Assembly (NCBI GenBank): GCA_048887165.1
Contig: JBHLJZ010000078.1
Span: forward strand, 1-18,647
Reading direction: 5' to 3'
From: SOKP01 sp048887165
GTDB lineage: Archaea > Asgardarchaeota > Lokiarchaeia > Sigyniarchaeales > SOKP01
DNA length: 18,647 nucleotides
Shown: one piece after another, positions 1 through 8,068 of the stretch
Numbering within the stretch: position 1 is the stretch's first letter
Layout: each line of letters begins with the position of its first letter
Made by a program: the position numbers and the translations under genes
Notes under the pieces: model-generated
Told to the model about the DNA's origin: nothing
Databases searched by the model: none
The model's input: only the letters and a program-made list of their open reading frames with translations

Positions 1-51
1 ACCATATTTGGAGCTTTGATTGCTATCCTATTGAGCTATATATTACCTTAG
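1..51 (+). CDS. C-terminal end of a membrane protein (partial, starts before the window)
   Basis: Frame 1 is open from the first base and encodes TIFGALIAILLSYILP before a TAG at 49-51. The sixteen residues are strongly hydrophobic and look like the last transmembrane helix of a membrane protein. The family cannot be named from so little. Frame 3 is also open here to about base 90 (about 29 residues) but has a mixed, non-membrane composition, so frame 1 is preferred only on composition. Confidence 0.4.
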   Translation, partial: TIFGALIAILLSYILP

Positions 52-320
52 GTGTCTTGAATTCTTCAATAGGTTTTATAAGGTAAAAGAATTGTTTTTC
101 TTGTGATATGTTTAATCTCTTCACCATTTAAAGGACTTTTATTAGTTGAATGGAGAAATCTTCTTTTTGCTTTCCTCTTCTTATTTTTTTCTATAACATT
201 ATTTCTGTATTCGAATCATATTATCTCATATTAAATTAACTTAATCACTCTTTGTCGCTGAGACTTTTCATCAGATCTTCTGAACAATTTTCATATTTTA
301 GATATTAGGAAGAGTGTGAG

Positions 321-366
321 ATGAACGAATCGTCAATTTTCTTTAAGAAAAAGTCGATTCATTCAT
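321..366 (+). repeat. Long inverted repeat / hairpin with nested inner stem
   Basis: ATGAACGAATCG (321-332) pairs with CGATTCATTCAT (355-366) at 11 of 12 positions; the single mismatch is C326 opposite A361. Inside it TTTTC (337-341) can pair with GAAAA (347-351), making a nested stem. This is a strong structure for such AT-rich DNA. It may act as an RNA structure or as an operator for the nearby DNA-binding protein. Confidence 0.6.
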
Positions 367-371
367 ATTAT

Positions 372-395
372 ATGAGAAAGTCTAAAACTTCTCAT
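372..395 (+). repeat. Second hairpin, 9 bp with one bulged A
   Basis: ATGAGAA (372-378) plus GT (380-381) pair with AC (387-388) plus TTCTCAT (389-395), leaving A379 bulged and a CTAAA loop. It follows the larger 321-366 hairpin after only five bases, so the two would stack as a tandem structure in RNA. There is no T-run directly after it, so it is not an obvious terminator. Confidence 0.5.
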
Positions 396-514
396 GAAAA
401 TATCTCCAAAAACTGAAACTTTTTAAGTGAGTTTTTCCATTTATTAATTAAATAAATAAAAAAATGGGATTGCTTTCCCACAATTACACAAAAAAGTCAA
501 GTCTAAAAATTAAT

Positions 515-769
515 ATGACAATTGAAAAATCAAAAATAAATTCTCAGGCCGTTAAATTGGCGAGCACAAAAGTGCCGCGTACATATGAACAAATCTGTTT
601 GGATAAGCTGAAGGAAATTGGAAGATCCACAGCTCGAGAGTGGTGCAGAGCTATGGGATATACTACTCCAAATTCTTTAGCGAAAGTCATAAGAAGAATC
701 AAAGCTAAAACACCGGAAAAACTAAAAATCTATGGAAATCGAAAACCAAGGCTCTATGAAGCAATATAA
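515..769 (+). CDS. Small basic helix-turn-helix-like protein, unknown function
   Basis: A basic protein of about 84 residues. After a loose N-terminus it has a compact helical core from PRTYEQICLDKLKEIG, followed by STAREWCRAMGY and TTPNSLAKVIRRI, which reads like two helices and a recognition helix, and a basic tail. This suggests a winged-helix or helix-turn-helix DNA binder, inferred from pattern only. An upstream in-frame ATG at 464 would add 17 residues (MGLLSHNYTKKSSLKIN). I prefer 515 because the A/T box at about 439-455 would put the transcript start past 464, and because the added residues look unstructured. The next gene is 63 bases away on the same strand, so the two may be co-transcribed. 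No family name can be given. Confidence 0.7.
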   Translation: MTIEKSKINSQAVKLASTKVPRTYEQICLDKLKEIGRSTAREWCRAMGYTTPNSLAKVIRRIKAKTPEKLKIYGNRKPRLYEAI

Positions 770-809
770 ATTTTTCAATTTTTAGATATAGTAATATAAA
801 TGAAAAATT
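769..809 (+). repeat. 9-bp perfect inverted repeat between two small genes
   Basis: AATTTTTCA (769-777) and TGAAAAATT (801-809) are exact reverse complements with a 23-base spacer. The left arm starts at the last base of the stop codon of the helix-turn-helix gene and the right arm ends just before the ribosome-binding site of the next gene. It could be a weak terminator, an attenuator or a chance A/T repeat. Confidence 0.35.
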
Positions 810-817
810 AAGGAAGT

Positions 818-822
818 GAGGT
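818..822 (+). promoter_or_regulatory. Ribosome-binding site GAGGT that decides the GTG start at 833
   Basis: GAGGT at 818-822 lies ten bases before the GTG at 833. An in-frame TAA at 824-826 rules out any earlier start, so GTG at 833 is the only good start of the next gene. Confidence 0.6.
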
Positions 823-832
823 ATAAAAACTA

Positions 833-1159
833 GTGTATAGATGTTTAGCTTGCGGGCAGGAGTATTCTTATGGCAGGATATTGATCCATGAATGTGGAGA
901 ACATTCAATTCATCATGGTTTTCTCTTCGAACGTGAGAGAAAACATTATGCTTGGAATCCGAATACAGTAGAAAAAAGTGAAAGAGTAGATTATAAAATG
1001 CTGAAAAAATATACTTCTAAAGATTTTAAAAATTTTGAGCAGGAGTATTTGAAATCAGAGCAAAGTTGTTTTTATCAATGGAATTGTGAAACTGCTGTAA
1101 GACTACATAATCTTCATATAAATGGAAAATATCTAAATTGTTTTTTAGTATATGAATGA
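833..1159 (+). CDS. Small Cys/His protein, probably zinc-binding, unknown function
   Basis: A 108-residue protein starting with GTG. The first 28 residues hold C4-x2-C7 and then H19-x-C21-x2-H24 with H27 and H28 nearby, which is enough ligands for one zinc site of the CxxC...HxC/CxxH kind. Two more cysteines (in SEQSCFYQWNCET) lie in the second half, which is otherwise charged and rich in aromatic residues. There is no signal peptide or membrane segment, so it is probably cytoplasmic. It ends in TGA (1157-1159), 32 bases before the glutamate-synthase-like gene on the same strand, and follows a small DNA-binding-like gene, so a role in nucleic-acid binding or regulation is possible. I do not recognise the family. 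Confidence 0.65.
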   Translation: MYRCLACGQEYSYGRILIHECGEHSIHHGFLFERERKHYAWNPNTVEKSERVDYKMLKKYTSKDFKNFEQEYLKSEQSCFYQWNCETAVRLHNLHINGKYLNCFLVYE

Positions 1160-1191
1160 AATTTTAGAAAGCACAAAAAAGTGAAGAAAAT

Positions 1192-2841
1192 ATGACAAAA
1201 TTTTCTATGCTTTCACATAAAACAAGTATGATAGGCTCTAGGACTAGAGTTGAAGATTCATGCGAGTCAGGGCTTTGTCCTATTTGTATTGCAGATTGCC
1301 CTGTTTTTTGTGAAGTCTCAAAATCAGCTCTCCGTGGTCGTGAAGTCTTATATCCCAGACGAGAATATTTCGGAAATTCGACGGCAGGTACACCAAAGGA
1401 TTTTGGATTTTCCTTTAGTGATTTTCAAATTCAATTCGAGGTACGAGGTGTTCAAGGAATCGAAGCTGATGAGGATAAAGTTATCTTTCCTAATGTAAAT
1501 TTAACATCTTATTGGGGAAACATTCTACAAAAGCTTCCCTTTGTAATTGCAGGATTAGGGAGTACATATGTAGCAAAGCGTAATTGGGAAGGATTAGCAA
1601 TGGGGGCTGCAATGGCAGGAATAAGTATTACTATAGGAGAGAATGTAGTTGGGATGGATCCATTTGCGACATTTGCGAATCATGCTATATATCCAAAGGT
1701 TATTGATACAGAGGATATGAAATCTCGAGTAAAAATTTACAGAGAATTCTGGGACGGCAAACATGGGGATGTTATTGTTCAAAAAAATGTTGAAGATACA
1801 AGATTAGGTGTTTTTGATTATGTTACATCGGTATTAGAAATTAATTCCCTTGAACTAAAATTTGGGCAAGGAGCGAAAGCAATTGGAGGTGAAGTTAGAT
1901 TAGAATCCTTAGAACGAGCTCAACTATTACAAAGCAGAGGATATTTAGTCTTTCCAGATCCTTCAGATCCTTTTGTTATAGACCAATGGAAAGCAGGTTT
2001 AATTCCTGACTTTGAACGTCATAGCAGAGTAGGATTATCTACAACTGAAGAAATATTAGAGGAAATTGATCAAATTAGATCGAGTGGAGCTAAAAATATT
2101 CTTATAAAAACAGGAGCTTATAGACCAGCTGCCACCGCATGGATTTTAAGATTAGGTGTTGAAGCAAAAGTAGATGGAATGACTTTTGATGGTGCTGGTG
2201 GGGGAACTGGGATGAGTCCAGTTAGTATGATGAATGAAGGGTCAATTCCAACTGCTTATTTGGAAGCAATGGTAGTTGGATGCTTAGATATGATTAAAAA
2301 GAAAAATCCTAATTGTAAAATACCAACCATCGCTATAGCGGGTGGAATAGCGAATGAAACACAGTTATTCAAAGCAATTGCCATGGGTGCTCCCTATATC
2401 AAATGTATAGCCATGGCAAGGGCGCCAATTACAGCAACAATGAAAGCGAAATATATGAAAAATATAATTGCAAATAAAGATGCAACTCCTGCAATGATTA
2501 AATCTTTAGGCCTTGAAAAAGAGAAAGATCCTAAAACACTCACTATTAGTGAGGCTTTTGTAGAATATGAAAACTTATTAAGATTATACCCAGAAAAAGA
2601 GATCCTCCCTTCAGCGGTTGGAGTTTATACATATTTGGTTAGTAAGTTAGGGATTGGCCTTAAACAGCTATTAGCTGGAGTGAGAAAATTTAAGATCGAT
2701 TTAATAGATCGACACGATATTGCATATATTTCACAACGGGCTAAAGATGTATGTGAAAAATGGAATCTTGATATTGAATCTCAAGAATCTCTTGATTACG
2801 AATTAGTTAAAAAAGAAATATATTCAGGTAATTATGAGTGA
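1192..2841 (+). CDS. FMN-binding glutamate synthase-like protein (GltB2 domain) with N-terminal Cys cluster
   Basis: A 549-residue protein related to the FMN/synthase domain of glutamate synthase, which in bacteria makes glutamate from 2-oxoglutarate and glutamine-derived ammonia. Visible signatures are ELKFGQGAKAIGGE (221-234), the flavin-binding DGAGGGTGMSP (333-343) and AGGIANET (383-390). The glutaminase domain and the GXGXG domain of full bacterial GltB are absent, as is usual for archaeal split forms. The normal [3Fe-4S] motif after the barrel (CHxxxCPxGI type) is missing; only C405 remains there. Instead the N-terminus holds C24, C29, C32, C36 and C40, which could bind a metal or an Fe-S cluster. 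The start is ATG with GTGA seven bases upstream, and the stop is TGA followed directly by TAA. The true reaction is uncertain: it may be glutamate synthase or a related ammonia- or amide-handling flavoenzyme. Confidence 0.85.
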   Translation: MTKFSMLSHKTSMIGSRTRVEDSCESGLCPICIADCPVFCEVSKSALRGREVLYPRREYFGNSTAGTPKDFGFSFSDFQIQFEVRGVQGIEADEDKVIFPNVNLTSYWGNILQKLPFVIAGLGSTYVAKRNWEGLAMGAAMAGISITIGENVVGMDPFATFANHAIYPKVIDTEDMKSRVKIYREFWDGKHGDVIVQKNVEDTRLGVFDYVTSVLEINSLELKFGQGAKAIGGEVRLESLERAQLLQSRGYLVFPDPSDPFVIDQWKAGLIPDFERHSRVGLSTTEEILEEIDQIRSSGAKNILIKTGAYRPAATAWILRLGVEAKVDGMTFDGAGGGTGMSPVSMMNEGSIPTAYLEAMVVGCLDMIKKKNPNCKIPTIAIAGGIANETQLFKAIAMGAPYIKCIAMARAPITATMKAKYMKNIIANKDATPAMIKSLGLEKEKDPKTLTISEAFVEYENLLRLYPEKEILPSAVGVYTYLVSKLGIGLKQLLAGVRKFKIDLIDRHDIAYISQRAKDVCEKWNLDIESQESLDYELVKKEIYSGNYE

Positions 2842-2880
2842 TAAATAATAAAAATAAGAATTTATTTTCAAGAAAAACTA

Positions 2881-4668
2881 TTATATTAATTCTTCTAACT
2901 GATTGACAAATTCTTCGTATTGTTTTATCCCAAGTTTCCAAAAATCAGGTTTAGTTATATCTAAATCCATTATATTACCTAATTCTACAGGGGATAAGCT
3001 ACCTCCAGCTTTAAGAAGTCTCTTAAATTTTGGAATAAAACTTTTCCCTTCAGATTTGTATTTCCGATAAAGAGCATAAACAAAAAGTTGAGCATAAACA
3101 TAAGGATAATTGTAATACCTAAAGTTAGGGATATAATAATGCCCTTTCATAGCCCATTCCCAATCCATCTCTTCAAACCAATCAACTGAGTCACCATAAA
3201 TTTTATCTCTCGCTGTAACCCAATATTTAGAAATTGATTTCCCATCTAATGCTTCATTATTCTTAATAGCATCGTATAAACTTTGTTCAAACCATACTCG
3301 AGAGCTCACTTGAAAAGCTGCGTGTCCTGCTTCGTCTAATACTTGAGCTAGAATTGCTTTTTTTTCTTCAAGAGAATCTGCTTTAGATAATAATAGATCA
3401 GTTAGTAATAACTCACCGAAAATGGATGCTGTTTCGGCTACAGTAGCTCCAGGATGAAGGTTAAAGACAGTTTGTTCTCTTGATGCCATATATCCATGAA
3501 TTGCATGTCCTAATTCATGAGCAAGAGTATAGATTTCTCTTAAGCTTCCAGTAAAAGATAATAATATATAACATGATTTACCATTATACCAAGTGTCGCA
3601 ATATGCTCCATTTGTTTTTCCTTTTCTAACGGCAGCATCGATATGTTTTTTTTCAAACATATCACTTGCATAAGTTTCAAAAGACTCGTCAAAATTTCGA
3701 TATGCTTCTAAAATAACTTCTTTTGTTTCATTCCAAGTCCAACTTTTCTTTTTAGAATTTGGGAGTGGTGCATACACATCAGCACAGCTTAATATGGGAA
3801 AACCTAAAATTTTCGCTTTAATTTTTAGATATCGTTGGTATATTTCTGCGCTTTCTTCCATAGTTTTCATTAAATTATCAATTATTTCTTTTGTTGTATC
3901 ATTCGCGATAAAACTATGATGCATTGAACTATCGAATTTTCTTCTTTCCGTGATTTTTAACCAATCACTAAAAATGTTTCTTAAAGCAGTTGAATATACA
4001 ATCTCTTCCTTTCCAAGAGTGCCATAGATAGATTTGTTAGTAGAAATTCTCGTTTCTCTGTCAGGATGTGTAAGTAGACTGTTAGCCTCTCCGTAAGATA
4101 AAACTTTTTCTTTACCCTCAACATTAACAATATATTCTCTACTATTAAGCCATTCAGATTGTAAATCACTCCAAGCCCTTATTCCAAACTGATCTTTCTC
4201 TAGAATAACTTGTTCTTCAACTTCCGAAAGTAGATGAGGTGCTATTCTTTTAAATTTTTTCAAATATTGTTTATACTCTTTCAGTACAGAATCTTCTATA
4301 ATCTCTGGTCTTGTTTGAAATAGTTTTCCAATTTCAATATCAATGAAAGTAATTTTCTTTAAAATTTCAGTTTGAAAATCATCAATCTTCTTTTTTAAAC
4401 CTTTAACTATTAGATCATTCTGATTAGCATCATATAATCTATTAGCATATAAGTCTAAATTGCCTAAATCAGCTATTAGTTTCTCATTCTTTTTAATCAA
4501 ATCTAAAAGGTTCTTTGGTAAGAATTTTGATGAGTTAATTTTACCCCTATAATTCTTAACAAGTTCATCTGCTACTTTATCAACAGAATCCATAGTGTTA
4601 GAAATGTTTGGATCTTCTGGACTTAAAAATATCTCGCTTAAATCCCAAGCAATCTCATTTTCCGTCAT
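2881..4668 (-). CDS. pepF: Oligoendopeptidase F, M3 family zinc metallopeptidase
   Basis: A cytoplasmic zinc endopeptidase that cuts short peptides, feeding amino acids to central metabolism. The 595-residue length is typical of PepF. The zinc motif HELGH is at 384-388 with the third ligand E412 in AETASIFGE, and the family motif GAYCDTW is at 354-360. The N-terminal half is helical (the family's lid region) and there is no signal peptide. It lies 116 bases downstream of guaA on the same strand, so the two could share a transcript; no clear Shine-Dalgarno motif precedes its ATG. It is convergent with the glutamate-synthase-like gene (39-base gap). The family call is firm; the exact peptide specificity cannot be read from sequence. 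Confidence 0.95.
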   Translation of the reverse strand: MTENEIAWDLSEIFLSPEDPNISNTMDSVDKVADELVKNYRGKINSSKFLPKNLLDLIKKNEKLIADLGNLDLYANRLYDANQNDLIVKGLKKKIDDFQTEILKKITFIDIEIGKLFQTRPEIIEDSVLKEYKQYLKKFKRIAPHLLSEVEEQVILEKDQFGIRAWSDLQSEWLNSREYIVNVEGKEKVLSYGEANSLLTHPDRETRISTNKSIYGTLGKEEIVYSTALRNIFSDWLKITERRKFDSSMHHSFIANDTTKEIIDNLMKTMEESAEIYQRYLKIKAKILGFPILSCADVYAPLPNSKKKSWTWNETKEVILEAYRNFDESFETYASDMFEKKHIDAAVRKGKTNGAYCDTWYNGKSCYILLSFTGSLREIYTLAHELGHAIHGYMASREQTVFNLHPGATVAETASIFGELLLTDLLLSKADSLEEKKAILAQVLDEAGHAAFQVSSRVWFEQSLYDAIKNNEALDGKSISKYWVTARDKIYGDSVDWFEEMDWEWAMKGHYYIPNFRYYNYPYVYAQLFVYALYRKYKSEGKSFIPKFKRLLKAGGSLSPVELGNIMDLDITKPDFWKLGIKQYEEFVNQLEELI

Positions 4669-4784
4669 TAAAATCGCTTTTCATCTATTTTGAAATATTG
4701 AAAGTAATTCTATTTAATTTTATAACAAACTTATACTTTTTTCTTTTTAATCAAAAACATGAAATAGAGTTAAAATCAAATTCA

Positions 4785-6338
4785 TTATTCATACTCTATA
4801 GTACTAGGTGGTTTATTCGAGATATCATAAACAACCCTGTTAAAACCCTTTACTTCATTAATAATCCTTGTTCCAATTTTCTCTAATAAATCCCAATCTA
4901 ACTTTGCAAAATTAGCAGTCATTGCATCAAGTGATTCTACAGCGCGAATAGAACAAATATATTCATAAGTGCGATAATCACCCATTACACCAACTGTCTT
5001 AACAGGTATGAGCACACAAAATATTTGCCATAAATTGCGATATAGACCCGCTTTCTTAATTTCTTCAATTAGAATTCTATCTGCCTCCCGTAAAGTATCA
5101 AGACGATCTTTGGTAACTGGGCCAATACACCGAACAGCTAAACCGGGTCCTGGAAAAGGATGTCTATAGACCATCTCTTCAGGCAATCCTAATTCAAGTC
5201 CAAGTTTTCTAACTTCATCCTTGTATAAGTCTTTTAGAGGTTCAATCAATTCAAGTTTCATATCTTCTGGAAGGGTTACATTATGATGAGATTTTATTTT
5301 AGCTGTTGCATTGCTGGTTGCTGCTGTTTCTACTCTGTCTGGATAAATAGTACCTTGAGCAAGATATCTAATATTTGGAAATTCACGTTCAATCTCAAAA
5401 GTTTTTTCTTCAAACACCTCAATGAATGTATGGCCAATAATTTTTCGTTTTTCCTCTGGATCCTCTATTGATTTTAACTTTTCTAAAAATATATCCTCAG
5501 CATTAACATAATGGAAGTTTCTAAATCCTAACTTATCTTTAAATGTTTTTTGAACGTTTGTTTCTTCATTTTTACGCAATAATCCATTATTAACAAAAAT
5601 ACAGTGTAATCTATCTCCAATTGCTTTATGAAGTAAAATAGCTGTTACCGACGAATCAACACCACCACTTAAACCTAAAATTACTTTATCTTCATTTTCA
5701 ACTATTTTTCGAATTATTTCGATCGATTTTTTAATCCAATCTTTAAGCTTCCACTCCTTTTTACATCTTGCTATTTTGAAAGTGAAATTTTCTAAAATTT
5801 TCATCCCATTTGGTGTATTTGTTACCTCTGGATGGAATTGAACTCCAAATATTTTATTCTTATCATCCCTATATGCCGCAATTGGGCAATTTGAGGTTTT
5901 AGCCAATTTTTTAAACCCATGAGGAAGCTCTATTACTTGGTCTCCATGTGACATCCACACTATTTGATTAGTCTCTAAAGAATCAAATAATAAATCCTGC
6001 TCTAAAATTGTTAAATCTGTCTTCCCATATTCTTTATCGTCTTTTGACTGGATTTTTCCTCCAAGTTGATGAATAATCAAATGAAATCCGTAGCAAATTC
6101 CTAATATTGGAATTTTTTCAGAAATAATAAATTTGAATAATGTTTCAGAGATTTGGGGGCTATTTCTTTCATAAACACTACTTGGACCACCAGATAAAAT
6201 AATACCATCAGCTTCTTTTTTTTTTAAGAGATTTAAATCAATATTATACGGTAAAATTTCAGAATATACACCCAAATCTCTTATACGCCTAGCAATTAAA
6301 TGACAGTATTGTCCACCGAAATCTAGTACTATTATCAT
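4785..6338 (-). CDS. guaA: GMP synthase (glutamine-hydrolysing), fused two-domain form
   Basis: Converts XMP, ATP and glutamine to GMP in purine biosynthesis. The N-terminal class I amidotransferase domain (about 1-195) has the nucleophile C82 in GICYG and the H169/E171 pair in QFHPE. The ATP-pyrophosphatase domain follows with the P-loop SGGVDSS (224-230), and the C-terminal dimerisation domain ends in PPSTIEYE, close to the conserved PPxTIEWE. At 517 residues it is complete. Many archaea encode the amidotransferase and synthetase as two separate genes, so the fused bacterial/eukaryotic-type layout is worth noting. It is divergent from the first glutamate dehydrogenase across a 349-base intergenic region and upstream of pepF on the same strand. 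Confidence 0.97.
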   Translation of the reverse strand: MIIVLDFGGQYCHLIARRIRDLGVYSEILPYNIDLNLLKKKEADGIILSGGPSSVYERNSPQISETLFKFIISEKIPILGICYGFHLIIHQLGGKIQSKDDKEYGKTDLTILEQDLLFDSLETNQIVWMSHGDQVIELPHGFKKLAKTSNCPIAAYRDDKNKIFGVQFHPEVTNTPNGMKILENFTFKIARCKKEWKLKDWIKKSIEIIRKIVENEDKVILGLSGGVDSSVTAILLHKAIGDRLHCIFVNNGLLRKNEETNVQKTFKDKLGFRNFHYVNAEDIFLEKLKSIEDPEEKRKIIGHTFIEVFEEKTFEIEREFPNIRYLAQGTIYPDRVETAATSNATAKIKSHHNVTLPEDMKLELIEPLKDLYKDEVRKLGLELGLPEEMVYRHPFPGPGLAVRCIGPVTKDRLDTLREADRILIEEIKKAGLYRNLWQIFCVLIPVKTVGVMGDYRTYEYICSIRAVESLDAMTANFAKLDWDLLEKIGTRIINEVKGFNRVVYDISNKPPSTIEYE

Positions 6339-6387
6339 GATTATTCTTCAAGTTCAGAATTATTTTTAACTTTAATTAACATATTAA

Positions 6388-6416
6388 TGACAAAATAACA
6401 CGTCATCTTGACAAAA
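6388..6416. repeat. TGACAAAA direct repeat spaced by 21 bp, upstream of guaA
   Basis: TGACAAAA occurs at 6388-6395 and again at 6409-6416, start to start 21 bp or about two helical turns, with an inverted GTCA (6402-6405) between. It lies 50-78 bases before the guaA start. This is a possible operator, but short repeats in AT-rich DNA arise by chance. Confidence 0.3.
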
Positions 6417-6624
6417 GTAATCTCTATGAAGGTATAATGTTTTTTCGAAATTAATTTTTGCTTATATACAATATATAGAATTTTATTATGGAAAAAACTC
6501 CAAAATGGATTTTTTACTTAGTATACATGATAATAGGCATTTTTAGGAAGGAAAATTTTAAAATTTCCCAAGTTCTTCCCCCAATCTCTCAATAAATTGA
6601 AATTATTTTAAATAATTGTACCCA

Positions 6625-6677
6625 TTATATAGAAATATTGAATAAAAATATTAAAGGAATAAAATAATCATAAAGGT
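6625..6677 (+). promoter_or_regulatory. Candidate promoter and ribosome-binding site of the first gdh
   Basis: A TATA-like TTATATA lies at 6625-6631. With archaeal spacing the transcript would start near 6655, giving a leader of about 33 bases that includes AAAGGT at 6672-6677, ten bases before the ATG. The spacing is self-consistent, but no experiment supports it. Confidence 0.4.
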
Positions 6678-6687
6678 TATATTAACA

Positions 6688-7938
6688 ATGAGTGAAACCT
6701 TAGACCCATTTACAATATCTCAAATTCAACTTCAAGATGCATGTAAATTAAAGGGATATGATAAAGGAATCTACGACGCTTTAAGTGAGCCAGAAAGATT
6801 TGTTCAAGTTAAAATTACTATGAAAATGGATGATGGTTCTGTAAAGACATTTAAAGGATTCAGGAGTCAATACAATTCTGCTCGTGGACCTATGAAAGGA
6901 GGAATTCGATGGCACCCAGAAGAAAGTGCTTCACTGGTGAAAGCTTTAAGTGCCTGGATGACTTGGAAAACAGCTTGCGTTGATATCCCTTTAGGAGGAG
7001 CAAAAGGAGGTATAATTTGTAATCCAAAAGAGATGAGCAATAGGGAACTTGAAATTTTAGCTCGAAGCTATATCAGGCAACTTGCTGACTTTATTGGTCC
7101 AAATATCGATGTTCCTGCTCCGGATGTCTATACCAACCCACAAATTATGGCATGGATGATGGATGAATATGAAAAAATAGTTCGTAGGCATTCACCATCA
7201 GTCATTACTGGAAAACCATTACCTCTTGGTGGGAGTGCTGGACGTTCTATTGCTACTGCAAAGGGAGGTGTATATACCATAAGAGAAGCTGCAAAAGATA
7301 TAGGATTAAATTTAAACGGTGCAAAAGTAGCAATTCAAGGATATGGTAATGCAGGATCGTGGGCTGCAAAAATACTTCAAGATGATTTTAATTGCAAAAT
7401 TATAGCTGTCTCAGATTCCAAAGGAGGTGCTTATAATGAAAATGGACTTGATGCATACCAAGCTTCTGAACATAAAGAAAAAACACGATCGGTTATAGGT
7501 ACAAAAGGCACAAAAGAAATTACAAATGAAGAGTTATTAGAGTTAGAATGTGATGTTTTAGTACCTGCTGCACTTGAAAATGTAATAACTAGAAAGAACG
7601 CAGATCGTATTAATTGTAAGATTATAGCAGAATTAGCTAATGGACCAACAACTCCAGATGCGGATCACATTCTTTTTGATAAGGGTATTCTCGCAATACC
7701 TGATTTTCTCTGTAATGCGGGAGGGGTGACCGTCTCTTATTTTGAAATGGTACAAGGATATTATAGATATTTCTGGACTGAGAAGGAAGTATTTGTCGCA
7801 TTAGATAGGGTGATGACAAATGCTTATCATTCTACTATTGATCAAGCAAGGGGTTATAATACACATAACAGAATGGGCGCTTATATGATCGCTCTTGAAA
7901 GAGTTATTGATGCCATGAAATTAAGAGGTTGGTTATAA
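6688..7938 (+). CDS. gdhA: Glutamate dehydrogenase, first of two tandem paralogues
   Basis: A cytoplasmic Glu/Leu/Phe/Val dehydrogenase-family enzyme, 416 residues, that interconverts glutamate with 2-oxoglutarate and ammonia using NAD(P). The residues of the glutamate-type active site are present: K70 in GPMKGGIR, K94 in MTWKTA, the catalytic K106 in PLGGAKGG, D146 in DVPAPDVYTN, and S349 in GGVTVSYFE. The Rossmann loop is GYGNAG (218-223). The acidic residue after the second nucleotide-binding strand (VSDSKGG) does not settle NAD versus NADP. It is divergent from guaA and followed 130 bases later by a second gdh on the same strand; a T-run after the stop suggests separate transcripts. Confidence 0.93.
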   Translation: MSETLDPFTISQIQLQDACKLKGYDKGIYDALSEPERFVQVKITMKMDDGSVKTFKGFRSQYNSARGPMKGGIRWHPEESASLVKALSAWMTWKTACVDIPLGGAKGGIICNPKEMSNRELEILARSYIRQLADFIGPNIDVPAPDVYTNPQIMAWMMDEYEKIVRRHSPSVITGKPLPLGGSAGRSIATAKGGVYTIREAAKDIGLNLNGAKVAIQGYGNAGSWAAKILQDDFNCKIIAVSDSKGGAYNENGLDAYQASEHKEKTRSVIGTKGTKEITNEELLELECDVLVPAALENVITRKNADRINCKIIAELANGPTTPDADHILFDKGILAIPDFLCNAGGVTVSYFEMVQGYYRYFWTEKEVFVALDRVMTNAYHSTIDQARGYNTHNRMGAYMIALERVIDAMKLRGWL

Positions 7939-7956
7939 AACTTAATTTTATAATTC

Positions 7957-7963
7957 TTTTTTT
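7957..7963 (+). terminator. T-run terminator after the first gdh
   Basis: Seven consecutive T bases lie about 20 bases past the TAA of the first glutamate dehydrogenase, the usual form of archaeal intrinsic termination. No strong stem precedes it. Confidence 0.4.
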
Positions 7964-8068
7964 AAAAAATAAATATTAAATTCAAATAAAACTGTATCTA
8001 AATATTATTATATTCGAATTTAATAGAAATCGTTTCGTTAACAAAATTAGAATAGTTGGTATATTTCT

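Larger units (their letters stand above)
52..514. other. Non-coding stretch with several hairpins
   Basis: No convincing gene lies here. The left half (52-240) is T-rich on the plus strand and holds only a 29-codon hydrophobic frame (150-239) with no support. The right half (about 250-400) contains three potential stem-loops at 271-283, 321-366 and 372-395, listed separately. A TATA-like A/T tract (about 439-455) precedes the small helix-turn-helix gene. The stretch could be a 3' untranslated region of the upstream gene, a leader of the downstream gene, or a separate small RNA. Confidence 0.5.
6339..6687. other. Divergent intergenic region between guaA and the first gdh
   Basis: The 349 bases carry control elements for both directions and no gene. 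Visible items are a TGACAAAA direct repeat (6388-6395 and 6409-6416), a near-palindrome around 6550-6568 (GGAAAATTTTAAAATTTCC, one extra A from perfect) and a TATA-like box TTATATA at 6625-6631. The long T-rich and A-rich remainder holds nothing I can name. Confidence 0.5.

Noticed and set aside
1..90. Second open frame at the left edge (frame 3, to about base 90)
   Set aside because: Mixed composition without a recognisable motif, whereas frame 1 gives a clean membrane-helix C-terminus. It cannot be fully excluded.
150..239. 29-codon hydrophobic frame starting with ATG
   Set aside because: Short, in T-rich DNA where hydrophobic codons are expected by chance, with no ribosome-binding site.
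316..416. Possible C/D-box small RNA (GAGATGA near 319 and CTGA at 413)
   Set aside because: The C box is imperfect, the spacing is too long and there is no internal D'/C' pair; strong internal hairpins also argue against it.
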